NCBI GenBank assembly: GCA_049604415.1
Contig: JBMYTN010000004.1
Span: 62,001 to 126,000, forward strand
Direction: 5' to 3'
DNA from: JBMYTN01 sp049604415
Lineage (GTDB): Bacteria; Pseudomonadota; Alphaproteobacteria; Rhodospirillales; Rhodospirillaceae
Length of the DNA stretch: 64,000 nucleotides
In this document: piece after piece, positions 24,665-31,952 of the stretch
Numbering within the stretch: position 1 is the stretch's first letter
Layout of the letters: every line of letters begins with the position of its first letter
Notes under the pieces: generated by a model
Database searches by the model: none
What the model saw: the letters and a program-made list of their open reading frames with translations, nothing else
Told to the model about the DNA's origin: nothing
Program-made: the position numbers and the translations under genes

Positions 24665-27145
24665 ATGGACCAGTCCGTCCCGTTTGATTCCCTTGTGCCC
24701 GATGATGGGGTTGATTTTGACAATGCGGAGTCCGTCCGCCACGCTTTGCTGTCCACCCTTGTCCGCCAAGTTGGCATTGACCCGCGCAAGGCCCAGGCCG
24801 GGGATTGGTTCACGGCCCTGGCCATGGTGCTGCGGGGCTGGCTATCAGAGCAGGGGCTGAAGACCGCCCGGACCCAGTTCGAAGAAGACGCCAAGCGGGT
24901 TTATTACCTGTCGATGGAGTTCCTCACAGGGCGGCATTTGACCAAGCATTTGACCGACCTGGGGGTGCGCGACACCGTCGAGGAAGCCTTGACTGCCCTG
25001 GGCCTGGATGTGGAGGCGATCATCAATGTCGAACCCGATGCGGCGCTGGGCAATGGTGGTCTGGGGCGGTTGGCGGCCTGTTTCCTCGACAGCATGGCGA
25101 CCCATGGTTATCCCGGCTATGGCTATGGTATCCGCTATGAATTCGGCATGTTTTCGCAAACCATCGAACAGGGTCGCCAGGTCGAGCATCCGGAAAGCTG
25201 GCTGCAAAACGGGTCGCCCTGGGAGTTTCTCCGGCCCTCGGTCAGCTATGGGGTGCGCTTTGGCGGCAAGGTGGTGACTTGGCGCGCCCAGAATGGCAGC
25301 GAGCAAAGCGCCTGGGTTGATGCCGAGGAAGTCCAGGCCCAGGCCTATGATCTGAAGGTCACCGGCTATGGCGGCAAAGCGACCTGTAATTTGCGGCTTT
25401 GGTCCGCTCGGGCGACCACTGACTTTGACCTGCGCTATTTCAATGAGGGCAATTATATCGAGGCGGTGAAGGACAAAACCGTCTCGGAAAACCTGTCCAA
25501 AGTGCTCTACCCCATGGACACCACCTTGATGGGGCAAGAGCTGCGCTTGAAGCAGGAATATTTCTTTGTTTGCGCCTCTCTGGAAGACATTTTGGCCCGC
25601 TTCCGGCGCATCCATGCGGATCTGCGGCTGTTGCCGCAAAAGGTGGCGATTCAGCTCAATGACACCCATCCGGCCTTGGCGATCCCGGAATTGATGCGGC
25701 TGTTGATGGATAAGGAGGGCATGGAGTGGTCCACGGCCTGGGAGATCACCCGGGGCACCTTTGCCTATACCAACCACACTTTGCTGCCAGAGGCCCTGGA
25801 AACTTGGCCCATCGACATGCTGGAGCATTGGCTGCCCCGGCATATGGAGATCATTTACAGGATCAATCACCATTTCCTGCAGGATGTCCGGCGGACCTGG
25901 CCCGGCGATGCCGGTGCGGTGCAGCGGATGTCGATCATTGATGATGGCCCACGCCGGGTGCGCATGGCCCATTTGGCAGTGATCGGTTCGCGCAAGGTCA
26001 ATGGGGTGGCAGCCCTGCACACCAGGCTGTTGCGCGAGCGGGTGTTCCCGGATTTCGACCGTTTCTTCCCGGGCAAATTCGTCAATGTCACCAATGGCAT
26101 CACCCAACGCCGCTGGCTGTTGGCCTCCAATCCCGCGCTGGCGGGGCTGGTGTCGGAGGCCGTGGGCGAGGGCTGGACCACGGATCTGAGCGTGCTGTCC
26201 GGATTGGAAATCTGCGCCAAGGATCCTGACTTCCAGAAACGGTTCCAAGCGGTTAAGGCCGCCAACAAGGCCCGGGCCGCGCAATTGATCCTGGAGCGTG
26301 CTGGGGTGGTGGTCTCGCCGGATGCTTTGTTTGATGTTCAGATCAAGCGGATCCATGAATATAAGCGCCAGCTGTTGAACCTGCTGCAGGCCATTGCCCG
26401 CTACAATCGGATCCGGCGTGAGCCCACGGCGGAGATCCAGTCCCGGGTGGTGGTGTTTGGCGGCAAGGCGGCCCCGGGCTATCACACCGCCAAAACCATC
26501 ATTCGCCTGATCAATGAAGTGGCGGAGACGGTCAACCATGACCCGCTGGTGGCCGGGCGGCTGAAAATTGTCTTTGTGCCGAATTACAATGTCTCGGCGG
26601 CGGAAATCCTGATCCCCGGCTCGGACCTGTCCGAACAGATCTCTACGGCGGGTACCGAGGCCTCAGGCACCGGCAATATGAAATTCGCTTTGAACGGCGC
26701 CTTGACCATCGGCACCTTGGATGGAGCGAATATTGAGATCCGCGAAGAGGTCGGCGAGGACAATATCTTCATCTTCGGCCACACCGCCGAGCAGGTCAGT
26801 TCCCTGAAATCGGGTGGGTATGACCCGAACGCTTGGCTGGCGGGGGATCAGGAATTGGCCGCTGTGATCGGTATGGTCCGGGATGGCTTTTTCAACATGG
26901 ATGACCCGGAGCGCTACCAGGATCTGATCGATGGCATCCTCGGGGCCGGGGATCCCTATATGCTGATGGCTGATTTCCGCTCCTATATGGAGGCCCAGGA
27001 TCGGGTCGATGCGCTCTATGCGGATCAGGCCGCCTGGACCGAGCAGGCGGTGTTAAATGTGGCCCGGATCGGCAAGTTCTCCTCTGACCGGTCGATCCAC
27101 ACCTATGCCCGGGACATCTGGGAAGTGGATCCCTTGCCGGTTTAG
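24665..27145 (+). CDS. glgP: Glycogen/starch/alpha-glucan phosphorylase
   Basis: An 826-aa PLP-dependent phosphorylase (GT35) releasing glucose-1-phosphate from glycogen. Recognisable blocks are YYLSMEFLTGRHL, NGGLGRLAACFLDSMATHG, IQLNDTHPALAIPELMRLL and the PLP-lysine region EASGTGNMKFALNGALTIGT. YKRQLLNLL and VFGGKAAPGYHTAK are also intact. Length is typical. The following hairpin with a T-run ends the glgA-glgP unit. Confidence 0.96.
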   Translation: MDQSVPFDSLVPDDGVDFDNAESVRHALLSTLVRQVGIDPRKAQAGDWFTALAMVLRGWLSEQGLKTARTQFEEDAKRVYYLSMEFLTGRHLTKHLTDLGVRDTVEEALTALGLDVEAIINVEPDAALGNGGLGRLAACFLDSMATHGYPGYGYGIRYEFGMFSQTIEQGRQVEHPESWLQNGSPWEFLRPSVSYGVRFGGKVVTWRAQNGSEQSAWVDAEEVQAQAYDLKVTGYGGKATCNLRLWSARATTDFDLRYFNEGNYIEAVKDKTVSENLSKVLYPMDTTLMGQELRLKQEYFFVCASLEDILARFRRIHADLRLLPQKVAIQLNDTHPALAIPELMRLLMDKEGMEWSTAWEITRGTFAYTNHTLLPEALETWPIDMLEHWLPRHMEIIYRINHHFLQDVRRTWPGDAGAVQRMSIIDDGPRRVRMAHLAVIGSRKVNGVAALHTRLLRERVFPDFDRFFPGKFVNVTNGITQRRWLLASNPALAGLVSEAVGEGWTTDLSVLSGLEICAKDPDFQKRFQAVKAANKARAAQLILERAGVVVSPDALFDVQIKRIHEYKRQLLNLLQAIARYNRIRREPTAEIQSRVVVFGGKAAPGYHTAKTIIRLINEVAETVNHDPLVAGRLKIVFVPNYNVSAAEILIPGSDLSEQISTAGTEASGTGNMKFALNGALTIGTLDGANIEIREEVGEDNIFIFGHTAEQVSSLKSGGYDPNAWLAGDQELAAVIGMVRDGFFNMDDPERYQDLIDGILGAGDPYMLMADFRSYMEAQDRVDALYADQAAWTEQAVLNVARIGKFSSDRSIHTYARDIWEVDPLPV

Positions 27146-27155
27146 AACAAATAGT

Positions 27156-27194
27156 GCCCCTCCAGTCCGTTGCTCGGGCCGGAGGGGCTGTTTT
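27156..27194 (+). terminator. Rho-independent terminator after glgP
   Basis: An 8-bp stem GCCCCTCC/GGAGGGGC (27156-27163 with 27181-27188) followed by TGTTTT. It lies just after the glgP stop and faces the DUF2339 gene. Confidence 0.8.
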
Positions 27195-27206
27195 GGTGTG
27201 CTCGAC

Positions 27207-30128
27207 CTATCTGGAGGTCAAGCGGAGCTTGCGCTCGCCAAAAACATAGCGGGTATAAAACCAACTTAGTCCCAGCAGACAGAGGCCTAGACCCAAGAAG
27301 GAAAACACCCGATAGAGCCCTTCCAAGGCTGCGGCGTCATAGAGGAATACCTTGCCGACGGTCAGGATCAACAGACCCAAGGAGGCGGTACGGAGCAGTT
27401 TGTCCTGCCGCGCGACGCCAAACACCAACATGCCAAGCCCCAGCAGCAACCAGGCCACAGAATAGCTGTAGATCTCCAGCTCGGTCATGGTCGGGCCATT
27501 GAGATATGCGCCGTGGAACAGCTGGCGCACCAGCATGGTGGTCAGGACAAACAGCAGTGGCACCGTGACCAAGCCCAAACATTGGGTCAATCGGTCTTGC
27601 CATTGGCCGTATCTTTGGTCCAGCTGGAGCAGCTGATGGCGGGTCAAGGCAGCCCAGAGAACCGGCAGACCAAAGGTCAGAACCAAGCTATTGAGCACCG
27701 GCCAGCCTTCGATCTTTTGGTCAAAGATCAAAGGGTTATGGATAAACAGATCCAACCCGGCGATGCGCCCCAAGGCAACGGCGGAGAACGCCATGCCGCA
27801 GACCAACAGGGCTTGGCGTCCAATTCGACGGCCCAGCGCAAGGCAGAACACGCCGAAGGCAAAGGCAAGATTGGTCAAAACGCCCCGTTCGGTGAAGCTT
27901 GCAGGGGCGATAAGAATGTCGGCGGTGTCGTGGAAGGCATGACGCAGGACGGCATAGCCCATCGCGGCGAGCAAACCGACAGCGGCATATTCCAGACAGC
28001 GCACATCAAGGCCATCTTCGCTCTGGCGCAGGGCAAAGCTGGTGCCAAAGAAGCACAGCGCGGGCAGGCCAAGATAGAGCAGCGGCATGGTGACCAGCGG
28101 GATATCGCCAGCCGATGTCGTCATGTCGGCTCCACCGCTTGCCATCATCACCATGAACACCTCCATGATGTGCGGCATCATCAACACGGCGAACACACCG
28201 GCCAAAGCCAGGCACGTTGGCCGCAGGGCCTGGATGGACAGGCGGCGTTGCAAGACGCTGAGAACGAGCATTTCCGCAGCGATGGCCAGGGCCAAGACAT
28301 CGCCGTCCAGTTCCATGGCCAGACCGCTGGACAGGGACGCCACGGCGAGCACGGCGAACAGGGATTGCATGCGCGCGTTCTCAGGCAGGGATTGCAAGCG
28401 GGTGCGCAGCAGGTGGATGGCACCAATGGCGACAGCAGTCAACGCCAGGGACAGGGTGCCCCAAACCCATGCTGTGGGCTCAACGGATCCCATATCCGTC
28501 AGCTTGACATAGGCGATCAGGAAAAAGCCGAAACCGCCGCAACTTGACAGTCCGGCCCAGAGCATTGGCGTGCTGCTCCGGACCATCAGGACAGCGCCGC
28601 TGCCGACGAATAGAAGGGCGGACCCTGCCACGATCAAAGCATACAGGGTGGTGTCTGCAGGGGCCCAACTGAGCAACAGGGTTGCCGCCAGGGCCAAGGA
28701 CAGCCAGGGCAGGAAGCCGTAGAGTTTTTCGGCGCGATGGGCCAGTCCGATCCCGCTGACGCTCAACAGTCCAAAGAATGCCCAGCCGAGCAGGCCATAG
28801 TTCGCCTTGGCCGTGATCGCCGCCATAAGCATTAAGGCACCACTCAATCCGACGACAATCAGCAGGACAGCGGGCTTGGGCAGGTCATCCAGGCTCTTGG
28901 TCGCATTTGCGAAGCTGGTCCGGACACAGAAGGCTATGGTTTCGGTGATAACAACCAGGAAGATACCCAGCCAAAGCACATCAGACGCTGCGAAATGGCT
29001 GTTGAGCCACAAGGCGACCCAGGCGAAGGCACCCAGCACAGCGGGAACGGACAGTGCCCACCAGTTTTGCTGTTTGATGAACAGCATCAAGCCGACAAAA
29101 ACAATGCTCAGATAGAGGAACAGGGTGGTTGCAGACGGGTCTGTTGACGGCAAAAGGGCTGGGGTGACAAAGCCGCCGATCAACCCCAATAGAGCGATGG
29201 GTGGGCCATGGCGGCGTGACAGGATCACGGCGGTCAGGGTCACTAGCCCCATCCCAGCAAAACCGAGCAGCGTTGGGATCATCTGATAAAGGCTGGTTGC
29301 GGCAAACAGCACGCCATACAGGATTGCAATGCCCGCCCCGGACAGAGATTGGGCAATGCGTGTGCCATTGGCGAAGTCCGGCTTCCGACGGACCCGATCC
29401 GCCCCAACCAGCAAACCGATACCAAACAAGCCGCTGAGGATCAGCCGCATTTCCGGGCTGAGCAGGCCGTTCTCAATGGAATATTTGACCAGGAAGAACC
29501 CCGCCAGCGCCAAGGCGATGCCGCCAAACCAAACCGGCAATTTGGTGCCAAACTGCTGTTCAAAATTGAACGCCGGCTTCTGCTTGGCTGGGTCCAACTG
29601 AGAAGCGTTCGGACCCGACGCAGGGCCGCGACTGCGGCCCCGGGCCCCATGGCCCGCCCCATCGGAGAAATTCGCAGAATTTCGTGAGATCAAAAAAGAC
29701 GATGGTGTTGTGCGGTTTTGAACTGCTTGGACTTGTGCCGGTTCAGCAGCCCTTGGCTGCGCAGGTTTATCAGGCGGAGGTTTTGCAGCGACCTGATCAG
29801 AGTGTCTTACCCAAGGCGATGAAGCCGGTTGGACGGGTTCCGGCTGCTTTGGGGTGGCAACAGGGTCCGTTTCAGCCCTTTGGGGCGGTGTGGGTCGTGT
29901 GGTGGCATATCCGTGGGGTCCCTGATGGGCGGTTAGGGTCCCTGGGGCGAGGATGTTCTGATCCTCTAGAACCCCGACAATGTACCTGATGGTTTGCTTA
30001 AGGCGCTGGGTTTCATTTTCAGCTTTGTCCAAGCGGGCTCGGGCATACCAAGGGGCGACTAGACCGGAAATCACCGAGGCGCAAAACAGCCCCACCAGGA
30101 TTATCCCTATACCGAAAATGCCTTCCAT
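27207..30128 (-). CDS. DUF2339 polytopic membrane protein
   Basis: A very large (about 973 aa) inner-membrane protein. An N-terminal helix (MEGIFGIGIILVGLFCASVI) is followed by a coiled, then Pro/Gln-rich soluble segment (about residues 30-185). After that come two dozen or more hydrophobic helices, starting at FEQQFGTKLPVWFGGIALAL, the usual opening of DUF2339 domains. Function is unknown; envelope roles have been suggested for relatives. ATG 30128 is preferred because GGAGGT lies seven bases upstream; an upstream start would add 15 residues. Divergent from the TetR regulator, which may control it. Confidence 0.88.
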   Translation of the reverse strand: MEGIFGIGIILVGLFCASVISGLVAPWYARARLDKAENETQRLKQTIRYIVGVLEDQNILAPGTLTAHQGPHGYATTRPTPPQRAETDPVATPKQPEPVQPASSPWVRHSDQVAAKPPPDKPAQPRAAEPAQVQAVQNRTTPSSFLISRNSANFSDGAGHGARGRSRGPASGPNASQLDPAKQKPAFNFEQQFGTKLPVWFGGIALALAGFFLVKYSIENGLLSPEMRLILSGLFGIGLLVGADRVRRKPDFANGTRIAQSLSGAGIAILYGVLFAATSLYQMIPTLLGFAGMGLVTLTAVILSRRHGPPIALLGLIGGFVTPALLPSTDPSATTLFLYLSIVFVGLMLFIKQQNWWALSVPAVLGAFAWVALWLNSHFAASDVLWLGIFLVVITETIAFCVRTSFANATKSLDDLPKPAVLLIVVGLSGALMLMAAITAKANYGLLGWAFFGLLSVSGIGLAHRAEKLYGFLPWLSLALAATLLLSWAPADTTLYALIVAGSALLFVGSGAVLMVRSSTPMLWAGLSSCGGFGFFLIAYVKLTDMGSVEPTAWVWGTLSLALTAVAIGAIHLLRTRLQSLPENARMQSLFAVLAVASLSSGLAMELDGDVLALAIAAEMLVLSVLQRRLSIQALRPTCLALAGVFAVLMMPHIMEVFMVMMASGGADMTTSAGDIPLVTMPLLYLGLPALCFFGTSFALRQSEDGLDVRCLEYAAVGLLAAMGYAVLRHAFHDTADILIAPASFTERGVLTNLAFAFGVFCLALGRRIGRQALLVCGMAFSAVALGRIAGLDLFIHNPLIFDQKIEGWPVLNSLVLTFGLPVLWAALTRHQLLQLDQRYGQWQDRLTQCLGLVTVPLLFVLTTMLVRQLFHGAYLNGPTMTELEIYSYSVAWLLLGLGMLVFGVARQDKLLRTASLGLLILTVGKVFLYDAAALEGLYRVFSFLGLGLCLLGLSWFYTRYVFGERKLRLTSR

Positions 30129-30185
30129 CTTTCGACCTCCGAAACGGGGTTGCGTGTGAGGTCGTTGTGTCACATAATTAGACGG

Positions 30186-30206
30186 TGTTCAATAATTAAA
30201 TGAACA
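30186..30206. promoter_or_regulatory. Operator-like inverted repeat between DUF2339 and tetR genes
   Basis: TGTTCA-N9-TGAACA, with an A/T spacer, lies in the 100-base divergent gap about 23 bases before the tetR start. Size and position suit a TetR-type operator controlling both genes. Confidence 0.5.
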
Positions 30207-30228
30207 GTGTTAAATTTAGGAGTGAGCC

Positions 30229-30834
30229 ATGGCGCGACGCAGTGACCATACCCGGGAGGAGCAGAAGGCGATGGCCATCGCCGCTGGTCAAAAAATTATT
30301 GCCGAGGAGGGACTTGGCAGTTTCAGTGCCCGGAAGGTGGCCAAGGACATCGGCTATACGGTGGGCACGATCTACAATGTGTTTGGCACCCATGATGAGC
30401 TGATCTTTTGCATCAATGCGGCGACCCTGGATGATTTGGGCCAGTTCATTGCCGAACGTTTGGACCGAACCCTGGCTGGTCCGGCCATGATCAAGCAGCT
30501 TGCCAGTCTGTATCTGCACTTTGCGCAAACCCATCATCACCGCTGGAGTGCGCTGTTCGAGCATGTTTTGCCGCCAGAGCAGCCCTTGCCGGACTGGTAT
30601 GCGCAAAAGATTACCGGCCTGTTTGCGGTGGTCGAACAGCCCCTTGGCCCCTTTGCTGGCAGCCCGCTAAAGGCAGAGCAAACCGCCCGGATCATCTGGG
30701 CCAGTGTCCATGGCATTTGTGCGCTGGGGCTGACCGGCAAGCTTGATGTCACCGGCGCGGACTCTCTGCAAATGCTGCTCGACGATTTGATCGACAATTA
30801 CCTGACCGGGTTGGCTCACAGCGCGGCCACATGA
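30229..30834 (+). CDS. TetR family transcriptional regulator
   Basis: A 201-aa repressor. N-terminal helix-turn-helix: AAGQKIIAEEGLGSFSARKV, then GYTVGTIYNVFGTHDELIF. The C-terminal ligand domain is alpha-helical and has the TetR_C-type run AEQTARIIWASVHGICALGL. AGGAG precedes the ATG. It lies divergent to the DUF2339 gene with an inverted repeat between, suggesting local control. The inducer is unknown. Confidence 0.9.
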   Translation: MARRSDHTREEQKAMAIAAGQKIIAEEGLGSFSARKVAKDIGYTVGTIYNVFGTHDELIFCINAATLDDLGQFIAERLDRTLAGPAMIKQLASLYLHFAQTHHHRWSALFEHVLPPEQPLPDWYAQKITGLFAVVEQPLGPFAGSPLKAEQTARIIWASVHGICALGLTGKLDVTGADSLQMLLDDLIDNYLTGLAHSAAT

Positions 30835-30835
30835 G

Positions 30836-30867
30836 CCAGAGCCCTATTCGATCGAAAAGGGCTCTGG
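30836..30867. terminator. Hairpin after tetR, possible terminator
   Basis: A perfect 10-bp stem CCAGAGCCCT/AGGGCTCTGG with a 12-base loop immediately follows the tetR stop. There is no long T-run on either side, so termination efficiency is uncertain. Confidence 0.5.
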
Positions 30868-30884
30868 TATGAGGGTAGACAACA

Positions 30885-30929
30885 AAGGCGCCCGCAAACG
30901 GGGTCTGGAGACCGGTTTGCGGGCGCCTT
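30885..30929. repeat. Strong 15-bp inverted repeat
   Basis: AAGGCGCCCGCAAAC (30885-30899) pairs perfectly with GTTTGCGGGCGCCTT (30915-30929) across 15 bases that include a smaller GGTCT/AGACC pair. It lies between convergent genes and has no poly-T. It could stop transcription from either side or be part of a small RNA. Confidence 0.6.
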
Positions 30930-30997
30930 GGAGACGCGGGACCCTTTTGGGACATATGGGAGGCGGGCCCCGGCGTGACAGGCCATGGAGCCGAGCG

Positions 30998-31141
30998 CTA
31001 TTTGGCGTCGGGCTTGGTTTCCGGCTCTGAGGGCAGGCTGGACAAGGCTTTGCTGGTGATGAACCAGCCCAAGCCAACGGTCACGGCCACGATCAAAATA
31101 ATGCCGCCAATGCCATAGAAGAACATTTCTTCGAAGGTCAT
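30998..31141 (-). CDS. Small single-span membrane protein (47 aa)
   Basis: The sequence MTFEEMFFYGIGGIILIVAV begins a single transmembrane helix that ends near GLGWFITSKA, followed by a short charged tail (SEPETKPDAK). GAGGAC lies just before the ATG. A longer frame upstream (to 31246) is Arg/Cys-rich and overlaps the antitoxin region, so it was not used. No family recognised; it might be a small subunit of a membrane complex. Confidence comes from the good ribosome site and the clear helix. Confidence 0.65.
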   Translation of the reverse strand: MTFEEMFFYGIGGIILIVAVTVGLGWFITSKALSSLPSEPETKPDAK

Positions 31142-31235
31142 ATCGTCCTCCCCTTTTTTGGCGCGGTCTGAACGCTTAGACCTGCAAATGGGGAAGCATT
31201 GTCGCACTGCAGCAAACGAACGGCATTGCGAATTG

Positions 31236-31619
31236 TCAGGAGGCAACTTTTTCTGGAGGCTGCTTTGGGTCTGAAATCAGAATTTCAGCAGGAACACCAA
31301 GGACCTTATGCAAAATGCGGATGACCGGAAGGGTTAATTCACAGGTTCCATTCAGGATATCTGACGCGTTGGCCAGATTGCCAAGGGTCTTTTGCAAGTC
31401 GCTGACGGTCCACCCTTGCTGTTCCATGCGAAACTGAATCGCCTCGATGGGATCGGGTAAGTCGATCGGAAACCGGTCTTGCTCATATTGGGCGACCAAG
31501 GTTGCAAGGACGTCTAATTCCTTTTCTTCCCCACTGTTGGAAGGGGCATCCATGAGGTCGGCAATGCGTTTGAGTGCGTTTTCATAATCTAGCGCAGAGG
31601 TGATTGGCGCGATGTTCAT
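31236..31619 (-). CDS. higA: HigA-type antitoxin
   Basis: A 127-aa antitoxin-like protein. The N-terminal half is ALDYENALKRIADLMDAPSN and EEKELDVLATLVAQYEQDRF. The C-terminal half is a helix-turn-helix (MEQQGWTVSDLQKTLGNLAN, then LPVIRILHKVLGVPAEILI), as in the HigA/YgjM group. It should neutralise the HigB toxin and repress the operon. A strong GGAGGAGGT precedes the ATG inside the end of the toxin gene. It is one base away from the toxin stop. Confidence 0.85.
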   Translation of the reverse strand: MNIAPITSALDYENALKRIADLMDAPSNSGEEKELDVLATLVAQYEQDRFPIDLPDPIEAIQFRMEQQGWTVSDLQKTLGNLANASDILNGTCELTLPVIRILHKVLGVPAEILISDPKQPPEKVAS

Positions 31620-31620
31620 G

Positions 31621-31914
31621 TCAGACCTCCTCCACATTGATGGTGTCATAGTCTCGGTGGGTTCCTATGAAGCGAATAAATATGATTTTGGCATGGTAAT
31701 TTAATTTCACAACAAGGCGGTACTTGTTGCCACAGATGTTAAAAACCACCCGATTGTTGCCTACAAAGCTAGCTGAACGATATTTCAGCTTAATCGCTAT
31801 GGGGCTGTCCCAATCGGCCTTCTTGGCTTCATGATACCATGTTTCCAGGGCTCCTTTGGAGTCCGGGTGGGTTTTTTGAAAGTCAATCAAAGGAGGTCGT
31901 GAAATAACACGCAT
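31621..31914 (-). CDS. higB: HigB-type mRNA interferase toxin
   Basis: A 97-aa RelE-superfamily toxin of the HigB_toxin group. It shows the family start MRVISRPPLIDFQKTHPDSK, the core FNICGNKYRLVVKLNYHAKI and the C-terminal IRFIGTHRDYDTI. It would cleave mRNA on the ribosome. The toxin-first order is typical of higBA. Its start is only 38 bases from the end of the HD-GYP gene on the same strand, so read-through is possible. The ribosome site is weaker than that of the antitoxin. Confidence 0.87.
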   Translation of the reverse strand: MRVISRPPLIDFQKTHPDSKGALETWYHEAKKADWDSPIAIKLKYRSASFVGNNRVVFNICGNKYRLVVKLNYHAKIIFIRFIGTHRDYDTINVEEV

Positions 31915-31952
31915 TGGCTCGCGTGCTCCACCTTCGCGTTTTTGCGTCCCTC

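Noticed and set aside
24845..26539. 564-codon antisense frame over glgP
   Set aside because: It has no features of its own; glgP motifs on the other strand are intact throughout.
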